This document shows positions 35,149 to 46,251 of a stretch of DNA of 64,000 bases, one piece after another (positions within the stretch are counted from its first letter, which is position 1; the number at the start of each line of letters is the position of its first letter). A program made the translations under genes and the position numbers. Source of the stretch: Siphonodentalium dalli. Lineage: Eukaryota; Mollusca; Scaphopoda; Gadilida; Siphonodentaliidae. The notes beneath the pieces are model-generated. The model saw only the letters and a list, made by a program, of their open reading frames with translations. It searched no databases and was not told the DNA's origin. The DNA lies in assembly GCA_032622095.1 (NCBI GenBank), contig CP136068.1, positions 7,853,314-7,917,313 on the forward strand. The letters run 5' to 3'.

Positions 35149-35548
35149 TTAACCCTTTACCCAACAGAAGGGCCCTGTGCCAATGCATTCTCTTATATAT
35201 GCGAGTCGACCATAGGTCGCCTCGCATATATAAGAGAATGCATTGGCTTAACACATTAAAAATTATAAAATTGTTAAAGAATGTAAGAAAAAATGGTAAA
35301 AAGTGTTAAAAAAAGATTTTTTTTAGGCCAATGCATTCTCTTATATATGCGAGGCGACCTATGGTCGACTCGCATATATAAGAGAATGCATTGGCACAGG
35401 GTATAACTGTAACTATCACAATGTGGTCAAGGAGCCGATTCCAATGATATCCATATTTGTATGGTTCTATTGAGACAGACCGAAGATATTTTAGGCTGTT
35501 GAAGCTTTATTTGGCCGGTTTTGGCCGGTTTGTTGGGTAAAGGGTTAA
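35149..35548. mobile_element. TTAA-flanked element carrying paired hairpins, copy D
   Basis: TTAACCCTTTACCCAACA to TGTTGGGTAAAGGGTTAA, with hairpins at 35179-35247 and 35327-35395. It differs from copy C by only a handful of bases over 400, so it spread recently. Frames that cross it encode words such as CILLYMRxDH and YKRMHW, which are hairpin translations. Confidence 0.92.
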
Positions 35549-35612
35549 AAAAAATATGAAATGTTATCAATGCTGCAACAAGTGATCTCAGCACCACACG
35601 TGTATAATTTTG

Positions 35613-35760
35613 TCAGTTTCTCGGGGAACCAGTATATTTTGTTATTACTACGTCAGTTTCTCAGGGAACCAATATATTTTGTTATTATTACGTCAGTTTC
35701 TCAGGGAACCAGTATATTTTGTTATTACTACGTCAGTTTCTCGGGGAACCAGTATATTCC
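35613..35760 (+). repeat. 40-bp minisatellite, ~4 units
   Basis: Unit CAGTTTCTCGGGGAACCAGT then ATATTTTGTTATTACTACGT. The last unit runs into ATTCCAATTCGCTGTATT. The last unit plus this tail recurs at 36975-37030, so the array arose inside a dispersed sequence. Confidence 0.92.
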
Positions 35761-36279
35761 AATTCGCTGTATTTATAGTGTTCTCGGAACTCTTTTGACA
35801 CTTATCTAAAACAACGACATTTTCTGGTTATATAAAAAAGAAATCAAGTTTATATACTATATACGAACACGCGCGAACATATGGCTAATACATTATGCTT
35901 TATTCTCGCATCCAAACCAATACATGTAATGGATATTGAGAAACAGAGAAACAGTCATATATAGCCTTATTATATGCACACGAAGGATATGTACATGTAA
36001 TCCCCGGACATGTACATGTAGCAGGTTGGATTTAACAACCCTCGTAATTTTTATCAAAACCGCTACCAGCGTGTCATCTGGACGAACAAGCCCGGATGCC
36101 TGCAACGGATTTACTATAAATCGCAATAGACTTTTTCAATATTCCTGATTACCGTTCAATAGGTTTAATTTTTAATACGATATAGTTTCTGTTCAAAACA
36201 CTATTACTATCACATACATCTAACGCATACAACATGCTTATCTCCCTTTGATTTATATCAGTATACATGTAAATGTGTA

Positions 36280-36281
<2 letters not shown>

Positions 36282-36346
<65 letters not shown>
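36282..36346. repeat. (AT)n microsatellite
   Basis: About 65 bp of pure alternating AT. Confidence 0.98.
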
Positions 36347-36349
<3 letters not shown>

Positions 36350-36751
36350 AGAGTTATAGAGGCACGGACCGGACTCAGTATGAGCGTTCATTGCTTTATG
36401 CAGTTAGAGAACATGACCAGTTTACTATAAATTCAACTAAGTGGCATTCAGAGTTCCATGCTAATTTTTATGAAATCTACTTTACATTTTAGTCAGATTG
36501 TAGACTGCATAAAATAATATGCTTGGAATGAGCATTGCTAATTTGGCACTGTTTTGTCTGATATTGAATTTTTTATGCATTCATTTATTATTGTCTGGAT
36601 GTATTAGAGTTATTTTGTAAAATTGTCAATTAGAAAATTATACTCTTTGGTATTTATAGGCCTACTAGGTTATACATCATATTTATTTTTCAACAATTTG
36701 TTCGACCGAACAAAAGGATAAACACTGTCGAAATAGATGTTTATGTGTATA

Positions 36752-36802
36752 TGTTGTTGTTGGTGTTGTTGTTGTTGTTGTTGGTGGTGGTGTTGTTGTT
36801 GT
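36752..36802 (+). repeat. (GTT)n / (GGT)n microsatellite
   Basis: GTT trinucleotides interrupted by GGT, about 50 bp. It encodes a short Thr/Pro run on the minus strand that I do not treat as coding. Confidence 0.9.
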
Positions 36803-36974
36803 AACTATTGTCTGGAATGAATTCATCGTTAAATCGTTCATGAAAACATCTTTAAATCGTTCAAATTTCCATAATTGAGAAACTGATATGTACATGTATG
36901 TGAGTATGAACGAATTAGTCACACCAGCGCCAGCTGCTCCACCTTTATACCAACAACAGTATTCTGTTATATAT

Positions 36975-37035
36975 TACTACGCCAGTTTCTCTGGGAACCA
37001 GTCTATTCCAATTCGCTGTATTAATTGTTCTTGGG
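36975..37035 (+). repeat. Second copy of the GTTTCTCNGGGAACCAGT unit
   Basis: CCAGTTTCTCTGGGAACCAG, TCTATTCCAATTCGCTGTAT and GTTCTTGGGACTTTTT match 35735-35795. The copy is single rather than tandem. Confidence 0.75.
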
Positions 37036-38021
37036 ACTTTTTTATGTAGCCATCTTACTATGGAAGCCCTCGATGGTTCTTGTTTTGAAGTGGTTGTTTA
37101 TACCCAATAAAAGAACATCTGTCTACGGATATCCGCACTTATAAATCGCCGTTGTTTCGCATTCTACGCTTTATTAAAATCTATATTCCGATGAGATCAT
37201 AATCAGATTTTAATGGGGGTATAAGTGAGGGGTAAAAACTCTCTGAAAGTGCCGACGGTTCGCACGGGAACATTTGTTAGCAAACAATACGATCAAAGCA
37301 CGAGTGCGGAGTAAAGCTTCCGAATGCACCCCTTTGACATTTCTTTACTCCGGTTCGCTAATAATCGCGCCTTTCTGTTATATTCTAAAAGCGTTCCTCT
37401 TGATGTTGATAGATTGGTGGCTCGCGTATCTTTGGCAACTATGGAATATAATAATATAACGGGGATGTCGATATGGTAGAGTTCAGAGGTTAAAACAGAA
37501 ATGCCACGAACTTCTATTTGAAGACGAAAAAACTAATATTTGAACAGATGTTGAACCATCATTTTTATATAGTATATACATGTATATATCAAGGTAGAGT
37601 TGATCTCAAAATAAGAGATCACGAGTCAATCAATAAAGTAGATCGTCCTACCGAGAGAACCCATTTTTGCACAATGTATATATTACGTGTGACTTTGACA
37701 TCATGGCTCTGCTGAAGTAACAAAATGGTATAATCAGAATGTTCAAAAATTGATAAAAAAAGGGGTCACTTTTTAGGCTACCAAATTAAGAATGACTGTT
37801 TCCACCTCGCATGCATCATGTCAATCAAGAGAACAATAAAAAGTCGACGACTTCTCAGTGTACTAAAGTCAGTAGTTGCAAAATATCTGTTATATGAGCA
37901 ATGGTGGTTAAAATGGCATATCTCCTCCATGTCACCACTTTATATACAACAAAACATATTGGCACATCCCCGAATATATATAAAAAAAGATTACCGACCA
38001 CCTCCAGAGTTAATATAATGT

Positions 38022-38578
38022 TTTATTACACGATCCTACCATTATTCCATTCAATAAACCCATTCTATAAATTGTGATATTAAACGTTCGTTTAATAACA
38101 GAAAATAGTGCCAGGTGACCTTTGACTTCCGGTTTACCGTCTTTTAACATTCCGTACGCTACGTCTCAAAAATACTATGACTTCCAATATTTTTCCAACA
38201 AACTATCATGACTGAAGAATTTGAAAAGTTATGTTATTAAATATACGCCATTAAAAGCGCCAAATAGTCTTTATTTATCTGGGACTATTTATTTACGCGG
38301 GCAAACAACGAATAGTTACGTGAAACGTCATCGCATGTCTTATAGAAGCCGATGTTAGTTTCTCGTTCCATTTGTTGATTTAAGTATGTTTTGTCGATGT
38401 TTTGGATCATGTAATAAATAGAATCTACAACTCGTCCCCAGTTTATAGCGGAAATTACAAAACTCGTTCAGTAAATTAGGTCTGGACCTCGCCAAAGGCT
38501 CGGTCCAGACCTAATTTACTGGACTCGTTTTGTAAATTCCGCTATAAACTGGGGACTCGTTGTAGATCCTCTATACAA
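38022..38578 (+). repeat. Dispersed ~560-bp repeat with palindromic end, copy 1
   Basis: It aligns throughout with 59564-60125. Shared words include CATTATTCCATTCAATAA, GTGCCAGGTGACCTTTGACT, ACATTCCGTACGCTAC, TGGGACTATTTATTTACGC, GTGAAACGTCATCGCATG and AGAAGCCGATGTTAGTTTC. The last 155 bp are a foldback (38427-38573) with arms ACTCGTCCCCAGTTTATAGC through CCAGACCTAATTTACTG and a CTCGCCAAAGGCTCG centre. Its flanks share ATTACCGANCACCTCCANAR then TTAATATAAT on both sides. Confidence 0.85.
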
Positions 38579-38580
38579 GC

Positions 38581-39310
38581 CATTACCGAGCACCTCCAAA
38601 ATTAATATAATATTACAAACCATTGCACGATCTGGGCGATTCTGGCATCTTACAAACTATATCAAAACCAATTATTATCAACATAATTTTGTGTCTAATC
38701 GGCATCGATCTCTCAGAAAATTTTAATATTACTAGGGTGCAACCTAATGAAAACATACGTTATGGTCAGTTCTAATTCTTCAGGTCGGCTGCAATCTTTC
38801 ATTTATCGAAGTCCAAATGGGGTATATCCTTCATGTAAGAATACACGAAACCACGCACCCCTCCATTATCCATATTTGTTAGTTTAGGGTTAGTGTCAGG
38901 GTTAGGCTTAGGGCTACGGTTATAGGGTTGGGGTTAGGGCTATGGTTAGAGTTAGGGTTAGTGTATTCGTATACCCCAAATTGTGACCTAATGGAATTTT
39001 GCGTACATTTCCAAATAAAATACACCAAACCACCTTACGATCCGGACGATTCTATATATATATATATAGTGGTTTGTTTCTAGGCATGGGCACTAATAGA
39101 TAATCAATTCGATGTTAGTTGGGTGCAACCCACACAAAACACAATGCAAATATAAGTATACGCAACAAGCCAACGCGCACTGTGGTTGGGATCTGATGTC
39201 CCATCCAAAGCACCTTCAAATCCGATTATTATCAATATATTAATGTTTGTTTCTTGTCGGTATCAGTTACTCGAAATTTAAATGTTAGCCGGGTGCGATC
39301 TTCCATCGTT
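38581..39310 (+). repeat. Three degenerate related units (GGGTGCAACC type)
   Basis: Blocks with ATTATTATCAA, GTTTCTNGTCGGTATC, a TCTCAGAAAA or CTCGAAATTT stretch and GTTAGCCGGGTGCGATC / GGGTGCAACC recur near 38665, 39072 and 39215. Each is preceded by CACGATC(T/C)GGGCGATTCT-like words. They are old diverged copies around the telomere-like tract. Confidence 0.45.
38883..38962 (+). repeat. Degenerate telomere-like TTAGGG repeats
   Basis: GTTAGGG-type hexamers follow one another with substitutions (TTAGGGTTAGTGTCAGGGTT, AGGCTTAGGGCTACGG, GGGGTTAGGGCTATGGTTAG, GTTAGGGTTAG). The TTAGGG unit is the common animal telomere repeat outside insects and nematodes. As a short internal tract it is an interstitial site or a simple repeat, not a chromosome end. 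Confidence 0.7.
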
Positions 39311-39502
39311 CTATATACAAGTGTTAGCACACCAGCGTACGTTCTGGTCGGCTAATATTCGTGGGAAGCATCTCGCCACAGATGCGCTATGAGCACCTGT
39401 TAAAAACTGTTTTGTAAATATTTTTGATGATCCGATATCGGGCTCGACACACAGCGTTTAGAAGAGGAAATGTTATCAAACCCGTGTGCACGCATCGAGA
39501 TA

Positions 39503-39771
39503 AACAGCGATTATAGCTTATTGGCTTCACAGGGAGGTCACTCCTGCAGGGTAATTAAATAGTTGGGCCGTTTTTCGGAATGTCGTTATAGTTGATAGAG
39601 GACGGTCGTTAGTTCGGTCTCTGATTCGCTGCATTCCTCGAGTACATGACTCGTGGCCCCTGCTGATATGTCCTCTGCTATTGCTTTCTTGACCCCACGT
39701 GATCCACATATCAAGTTCAAGGTCGTCCACCATTAACGTTTATGTTTTTCAGCTTTTTCGTATACCGATAT
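39503..39771 (+). repeat. SINE-type unit 1 (tail part)
   Basis: It ends in TTCTTGACCCCACGTGATCC, ACATATCAAGTTCAAGG and TATACCGAT, the same tail as the next unit. A tRNA-like head is not evident at its left. It is the upstream member of a tandem SINE series. Confidence 0.55.
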
Positions 39772-40832
39772 GAGGTCCAGTGGCTCAGTCGGTAAGACGC
39801 ATGGTACATTAGGCCGTCGTAAGTTGCCTAGCATTCGCGAATTTGGTTCTAATCCCGATATGTGCGGATTTTGATCCCCACAAGACGGTAATCTGATTTG
39901 TGTACATGTATAATTATGCGGGTCAGTTTCTTTGTTTGTATTCTTGACCCCACGTGATCTATACACTCTTATAACTAATGTGTAGAAACGATTACACATC
40001 AAATGTGTAATCCCGGTTAATACACATAGCAATGTGTAGTTTTACATACAAATACATTGACCAAGTGCCGTTCTACACATAATGTGTATATTTTGTTACA
40101 CACAATTGTGTAAGAACGTAGAGCATGCGCAATGCGGTGCATTCAGTTTCATAGTCTGCTACGTGACGGCCATATTGTTTGAGTCTATTTTTTGGAATAC
40201 AATCTACAGCGATCGTAGACAAGGATGTAAGTTCAGAATTCCAATTTGTGGGTTTAGTATTAATAGTATATGAGGATTTATTTGCTAAAACTTTCATGGC
40301 GATTACTGTCCTTAGACTCTTGTTATGATTGTTATAATAATACTAATATTATGCAATCACGCCTCGACCCTGGTTTGTTCATTCAAAGCAAAAACTCACA
40401 GTACAGAACAAAATACTACATACCACTATGCGCCATGAAAGTTTTAACATATAAATCTGCATATATCTGTAATACTATACCCACAGTTCGGACTACTGAA
40501 CTTGCATTTCTTGTCTACGAACTGTGTGTGTAAGAACCTACACAAAATGTGTAAGGGATATGTGTTGATTTTATACACACAGTTGTGTATAAATGTGTAA
40601 AAATTTACCCATTTATGTGTAAAAATTGTTACACAATTTGTGTACGAATATGAAACTACACATATACTACACAAATATGTTTAAGATCAAAATTGAATAA
40701 TGATTGTGTAGCAGGGACACACATTTTGTGTAGAAAACCTACACAATAGTCATAAGAGTGTATATCAAGTTCAAGGTAGTACATTGTTCCTGTTACCGGT
40801 AACTTTTACGTCGGCGCTTTGCCTATACCGAT
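39772..40832 (+). mobile_element. tRNA-derived SINE, unit 2, interrupted by an 800-bp insertion
   Basis: The head GGTCCAGTGGCTCAGTCGGT, AAGACGCATGG carries a pol III A box (TGGCTCAGTCGG). About 50 bases later comes a B box, GGTTCTAATCC. The tail has TTCTTGACCCCACGTGATC, is split by the element at 39961-40762, and resumes with TATATCAAGTTCAAGGTAGT. The anticodon arm region does not fold into a proper tRNA, so it is a SINE head rather than a gene. It could be transcribed by RNA polymerase III if intact. Confidence 0.75.
39961..40762. mobile_element. TA-bordered foldback with TGTGTA/TACACA arrays
   Basis: The ends are CACTCTTATAACTAATGTGT and ACACAATAGTCATAAGAGTG, bordered by TATA. Subterminal zones carry many short copies of TACACA and TGTGTA, often as palindromes (ACACAATTGTGT, TACACATAATGTGTA). 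The inner part is an inverted repeat: TTTAGTATTAATAGTATATG and GCTAAAACTTTCATGGCG near 40253-40303 mirror CGCCATGAAAGTTTTAACAT and ATACTAT near 40431-40482. No transposase frame is present. Subterminal arrays of this kind are usual transposase-binding zones, which I infer here. Confidence 0.8.
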
Positions 40833-40892
40833 GGGAGCCCCGATAGCTCAGTCGGTAAGATGCATGGCGCATTCGGTCGACATAAGTTGCTG
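40833..40892 (+). mobile_element. tRNA-derived SINE head, unit 3 (truncated)
   Basis: GGGAGCCCCGATAGCTCAGT then CGGTAAGATGCATGG has a good A box and resembles the head of unit 2. The B-box part is missing. It is preceded by CTATACCGAT, like unit 2, so the heads stand in tandem. Confidence 0.7.
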
Positions 40893-41200
40893 TAACAAAA
40901 TGATGTGCGCCCCATCGAGCCCTCGCATATTATTTATTGCCTCAGATTCTAAACACGGTGCACTCAAATTGCATGGAGTTATATCAGAGCTAGCCAGAAC
41001 AGTTGAACCTAACAGGGCGGTGTGATCACGATATTGGTTCCCATGCGAAATATATTAATATCGGAGTGCAAATGTAATATACCCATATAGTTCAACATAC
41101 TATATAGCGTTGCACTGGTCACGTTATTACTACATTGGTAGTTAGTGACGACTTTCTGACAACTGGACACTAAATCAAAACGTTACTACTTTTCATAACT

Positions 41201-41518
41201 AAACCAGCACTTTAATATATAAGCCTGGCCATTTTAAACCAGCACTTTAATATATAAGCCTCGCCATTTTAAACCAGCACTTTAATATATAAGCCTCGCC
41301 ATTTTAAACTAGCACTTTAATATATAAGCCTCGCCATTTTAAACCAGCACTTTAATATATAAGCCTGGCCATTTTAAACCAGCACTTTAATATATAAGCC
41401 TGGCCATTTTAAACCAGCACTTTAATATATAAGCCTGGCCATTTTAAACCAGCACTTTAATATATAAGCCTGGCCATTTTAAACCAGCACTTTAATATAT
41501 AAGCCTGGCCATTTTAAA
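41201..41518 (+). repeat. 35-bp satellite, 9 units
   Basis: Unit AAACCAGCACTTTAATATAT then AAGCCTGGCCATTTT, with CTGG/CTCG and CCAG/CTAG variants. The units are nearly identical, so the array is young. Confidence 0.97.
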
Positions 41519-41804
41519 ACGAAATTGAGTCCCTTTTCTCCATCTAAGAGCCCATACGATACAGCTCTATATAGAATCGCTAGAGGAAACCTACGAATAT
41601 CACCACCAGATGCCATTGCGAGCCATGTCGCTGATCATTATACATGAAGATGTGACCATTACAAATCTAGAAACTACTCGCCGGACTTCGACCTTCGATG
41701 GTTACCCACAACATGAAGTCCTATATACATGTATATATAATCTGCAACACCGCCTAGCGTTGGTGAAGTTGGTTCAAATCGCGATATCTACCGATTAAAA
41801 AATA

Positions 41805-42360
41805 TTAAAAAATGTTTCCGGCACGTATGCCGGGGTGGGTGGGTGGTCAAAGCCACCAACAAGCAATTTTTTCCGCAACTAAAAAAAAAATTTCCTGCTT
41901 GTTTTTTTAGTGGTTTGGCAATGAGTTGGGCTTCAAAACCACTTTGAATGAGAGAAATAATGTAATTCTAACTGTTAAAATGACTGCAGGCAATTATCGT
42001 GTTGTATTTTGTTGCAAATTTTGAAATCCAAGATGGCCGCTGGCAGCCATGTTTTTTTGGCCGAATGACCTAAAAATGACTCATTCCTATTTACATGTCC
42101 ATGTTAACATCCATGATAAATAGTATGCACAGAAATTCATATACAGCTGTCTACAGTGAATTTCCCCCCGCAAATCTCTGTTTTAGTGTTAAAAGGGGGT
42201 GGGTGTAAAAAAATGGTCGGAAAAAACTGCCGAAAACGGAAAAAATATGGCGGTGGGGGTGGGTGGGTACAAAAAATGATCGAAAGGGAAAAAATGCCAT
42301 ACGTGCCTGAATTTTTTTTCCGACCCCCCCCCCCCCTGCACAAGACGGTAACATGATTCA
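41805..42360. repeat. Poly-G/C bounded repeat (CGTATGCCGGGGTGGG / TTTTTTTTCCGACCCC)
   Basis: The left part has GGCACGTATGCCGGGGTGGG. The right part has ATGCCATACGTGCCTGAATT, eight Ts, CCGA and a run of about 14 Cs, recalling the repeat at 3389/4850. In the middle are CCAAGATGGCCGCTGGCAGC and two GGGTGGGTG blocks with TGGTCGGAAAAAACTGCCG. It is a probable decayed element whose limits are uncertain. Confidence 0.45.
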
Positions 42361-42364
42361 TTTA

Positions 42365-44270
42365 CGTGGGTAAGTTTCTATGATGGTTTCTGGAGTCCGA
42401 TGTTTCCACGTGCAGTGAGGTGATTTTCCTGGTAATACTATCAACGACGATGGACTATAATAAACCGTATGAGCACACTTTTAACAACTTTATAAGCAAG
42501 TATTGGGGCCATGTCCTAATGCGATGTTGATGTTTTTAACCCTTTCTTAACTAAATGGATTCTCCCATGCAGTTATAAAAGTATACTTTGGAACGGTCTA
42601 TTATTCATTGGAATGGATGTTAGGGAGTCAAAAGCAGACGACAAATGAATAAAAGTGCAGAATGAGCCCTATTTATTAAAGTAAATGTTTAGATAATAAG
42701 GGTCGTTTGTTGAACTTATTATCTGAACTGTTGGACATCTCCCTTTGGATAATATCTACATATATACTCATCGAGTATGCTCTATAGTATAGAAAGGATT
42801 ATTTGTTCAGTGGAAGTACAATAGCTTTCTTTTCACCAGGCGAATGCGTTGAGTGTCTTTAAAGATTGCGCAGCTCTTCCTGAACTGTGTGTATAGATTC
42901 GGGAGTGTAAAATCCAGATCCATGTTGAGATGCCAATCGAAACCTAACCACTTTATAACTTCTCTTATAAGAGTTCACTTCTCTCCAATAAATAAATAGT
43001 TCTCATAAATGTAAAGATGCATTGTCTATCTCTTCCCTGAACTTTTTTTTTATAAATTCGGAGCTGTAAAATAATAATTATGAGTCAGGGAAACCAGTCG
43101 ACTGGAACCTGGGATCCAGCAATATATAAAATAACACAATTGGAAACAAGAAGTGGCACTTAATAAACACATTGAATGATAAGGACAATTTTTTTCCGTT
43201 AATGGCATGAACAAATATTATTTTATTTTACTTATTTACTCATTTATCTTTTTGTAAGAAAATGGCATCATATCTGTCTATTATCTGACAATCAGATATC
43301 GATTAAATGTAATTTATCATGCAGGCGTTCAACATGTTATTCAGCGGTTTTACCTTCAATTATATTCTACATTTGTAACTGAAAGTCTGGAACCTTTAAA
43401 TCTTTAAATGTCCGTGAAATATTTTAAATTGCCGTGCTGTTTTCCAAGTACCCACATTATGTTATTAATTCATGTTCCGTATTACCATGTATTATTGGTT
43501 ATTGGAATAAAATTATCAAACAAAAGATTCTGTCACTACGAAATTATTTTTTTCAATTAATTGTTTTTCATGAATCGCGACAGTTTATGTGGCTATTTTT
43601 AGAACATTATTATATTTTCATTTATACAAATTAATTTTTTAGACTATTTTATGTGCAGTATGTGTAACACCAGATGGTTTTCATGTGTTTGTTTTGGGGA
43701 ACAGCAGTCCTATAAGGTGCAATTAAAACGTCGAACACATATTTTTAAGTTGTTATTCGCGACTCATTCAACTCGATGTAATCAGCTGGTAAAGTAGTGG
43801 TCATGTTGCTATAAGATGCTATAAGCTCGACAGCGAGAGAGTTAATGCTATGCTTCTACTCTAATAACAAATAATTAAATGCCAAAAATTCGGTTTACAC
43901 TAATTTACCGCTCAACAAATACGTTAAGTTAGATTTCTCGGCGGCCAATAATTTGAACGAAACGAAAGCGGGATAATAAGAGTGCGTCTCGGCTGCTCGC
44001 GTGACCTCCATGACCTCCCGCTAAGAGCTCGGGTACGAAGTGAAAATAATGAGTAGCTATAAAAATACAAGAAAGTCAAAGGTATAGATATAGAGCGAGC
44101 AGCTTGGCTTTTCGGAGATGGACAAACTATACAGCGTTTCCGCCTTATTTCTATCAAAACCACTATCCACTTCATGGTCTGATTTGGAAGCTACATGCCA
44201 ATATAATAATTGATTAGCTAATACGTCGTTGTTCCACGCGAAAACACATGTTTTACGGAAGGCTTTTAAT
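42365..44270. other. No recognisable feature
   Basis: AT-rich sequence with T runs and short frames only. No repeat shared with the rest of the window was noticed and no coding family is visible. Confidence 0.5.
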
Positions 44271-44275
44271 TTTAT

Positions 44276-44550
44276 TTAAAGGTTCACTTAATGTTTGAAT
44301 TAGTTCTCAATGTAATGGGGAATAACCATATCTCTTTGTTGGGAATCATGATGCATTCTGGGGTAAATAATTGGGGAAGTCTTTGTGCGAATCTGAGAGT
44401 CTCTGTCATTTGGTGGACAGTCCTAGGCCACAGTTGTTCCGTTTTCCGGTAGAATATACACATTTTGGTTCCTCTTCCAAACGGTATATAATTATGGAAT
44501 ATGTTGTATATAATGTGATCTGGGCATTCAAACATTAAGTGGGCCTTTAA
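44276..44550. mobile_element. TTAA-flanked MITE, AGGTTCACTTAATG ends
   Basis: TTAAAGGTTCACTTAATGTT then TGAAT at the left is mirrored by ATTCAAACATTAAGTGGGCC then TTTAA at the right. This gives 21-bp inverted ends next to TTAA. 275 bp, non-coding. It is piggyBac-like by its target site. Confidence 0.75.
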
Positions 44551-44561
44551 TAAATTAATGC

Positions 44562-44648
44562 TGTTTGAGTGTGTTTTATTGAAGGCTATAGTACATTGTG
44601 TGCTCCAACGGCAAAGCGACATGTATACCCCTTAATAAAACGCACTCA

Positions 44649-44654
<6 letters not shown>
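44562..44654. repeat. Inverted repeat TGTTTGAGTGTGTTTTATTG plus (AT)n
   Basis: GTTTGAGTGTGTTTTATTGA is mirrored by TTAATAAAACGCACTCAAAC 50 bases on. A 28-bp (AT)n run (44653-44680) follows. Confidence 0.75.
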
Positions 44655-44684
<30 letters not shown>

Positions 44685-44986
44685 CTCTCCCAACAACTGT
44701 CCGACAAAAGCAATACCTGGAATATTTTTGGGGGTGACACACCCTCTTACACCTCCATAATGTTCGGCCCTGTATGGTCGTTGTCTTGATACGCATGAAC
44801 CCCCTATATACATGCATATCACGCGTAGATTCTAACATTTTGTCAAAGGGACAATGACGATGTACATGTATACATTAACTCTTTTTTTTAGAACCAATGT
44901 AACTGCCGTTGTTGTAACTAAAATTCTGGAACTCTGAATGCAATAATAAAAGAAATCCTGAAAACACAAACTAGAGATAAATACAC

Positions 44987-45354
44987 TTAAACGGAGTACT
45001 GTACACTAACTCCGGCCATTTATGTGACCATCTCCGTTTTACTCTCAAAAGAATATATGCAACAAATGAATGAATTTGATAATAGTGCAAAAATACACTC
45101 GTGCACATGTCACGTGACATGTGATCTACGAATGATGCAAACGACATGGTAATTATAATGAAAATGAATGTATGTCTCCAATAATAAATTCATTTTCATT
45201 ATAATTACATGTTGTTTACATCGTTCATAAAGTAAATGAGTGTATTTTGCACTCATCTATGGGTCCAATTAATTCATTTGTTGCATATATTCTGTTGAGT
45301 ATAACTGGAGATGGTCCCAACAATGGCCGCATTTAGTGTACAGTACCCCTTTAA
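44987..45354. mobile_element. TTAA-flanked foldback, GGGTACTGTACACTAA ends
   Basis: The ends TTAAACGGAGTACTGTACAC / GTGTACAGTACCCCTTTAA are next to TTAA on both sides. The arms of about 150 bp continue through GGCCATT, GACCATCTCC, GAATATATGCAACAAATGAA, GCAAAATACACTC and AATTATAATGAAAATGAAT. They are mirrored with moderate divergence. A single end of the same family lies at 27112. No coding sequence. Confidence 0.85.
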
Positions 45355-46251
45355 TACGGATAGCTGAGCTTCTCTCTATATAGAGCCATTACTATACAGC
45401 GCAATCAAGACGCATTATGAATACAATCAGAAGAAGACCACGAAACGGTTTCGCAGACATGATGACCTGTTTTGAAACATGAAACCTAGATGTTGTACTG
45501 TTCATTATTTCGATTCGGCAGACAATACCGCGCGCCGATCGCTCTCGTAAAATATCTCCAATAATCGCTTCGTTATATTCCGCGGGTAAGGAATTTAAAT
45601 AACCAGAAAATTACACTTCATGCATGCCACGGGCGCAGTGAAAGCAATTCTCGTCTGCATCAACAAAGGCATGTCGGATAGGTGCACGTGCATGTATATA
45701 TGCACGCATAGGAATAACAATGTTTCAAGTTTTCGCCAACTGTAACATTAACTGATATCCATATCATTCCCATCGTTGTTCGATTTTTCTGTGACATATA
45801 CCGTACTGGGCTACATGATATATCGTACGTTCACACCAGACAATTTTTGTCTGCCAAGTTATCCATCTTTTTTGAGGAAATACCATCGGGATCATGACAT
45901 AGTGGTAAATATCCTTGAACAACCATTTAGCAATATTGCCAAGTCCAAATAATAGGACTAGGAAGAGTTTTCAAGAGTAATAGTAACACACTATCTTGTG
46001 AGCTCTGTTCTGTTTTGTCATATTTATATTACTGTGATAAAAAGATGACAACACAGAGCTCAAACGGTATTTTGTCATTCCTTCGGATCGGCAGAAAAAC
46101 AAAAAACTAAATCGGGCCAGTAAAAACAATACTACCTTCCAAAACTAATGTATAGGAATCCCTTTGCACGTCTTGAATAATATATCGTCTGTTTATATTC
46201 CCTAAACATCCCAGATGAATAACAGACGATTCCAATGTATAATGTTATAAA

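Noticed and set aside
36149-36430. Frames with (YI)n runs on both strands
   Set aside because: They are the (AT)n microsatellite.
39772-39870. tRNA gene
   Set aside because: A and B boxes are present, but the sequence does not give a proper acceptor stem or anticodon arm and it is repeated with a SINE tail.
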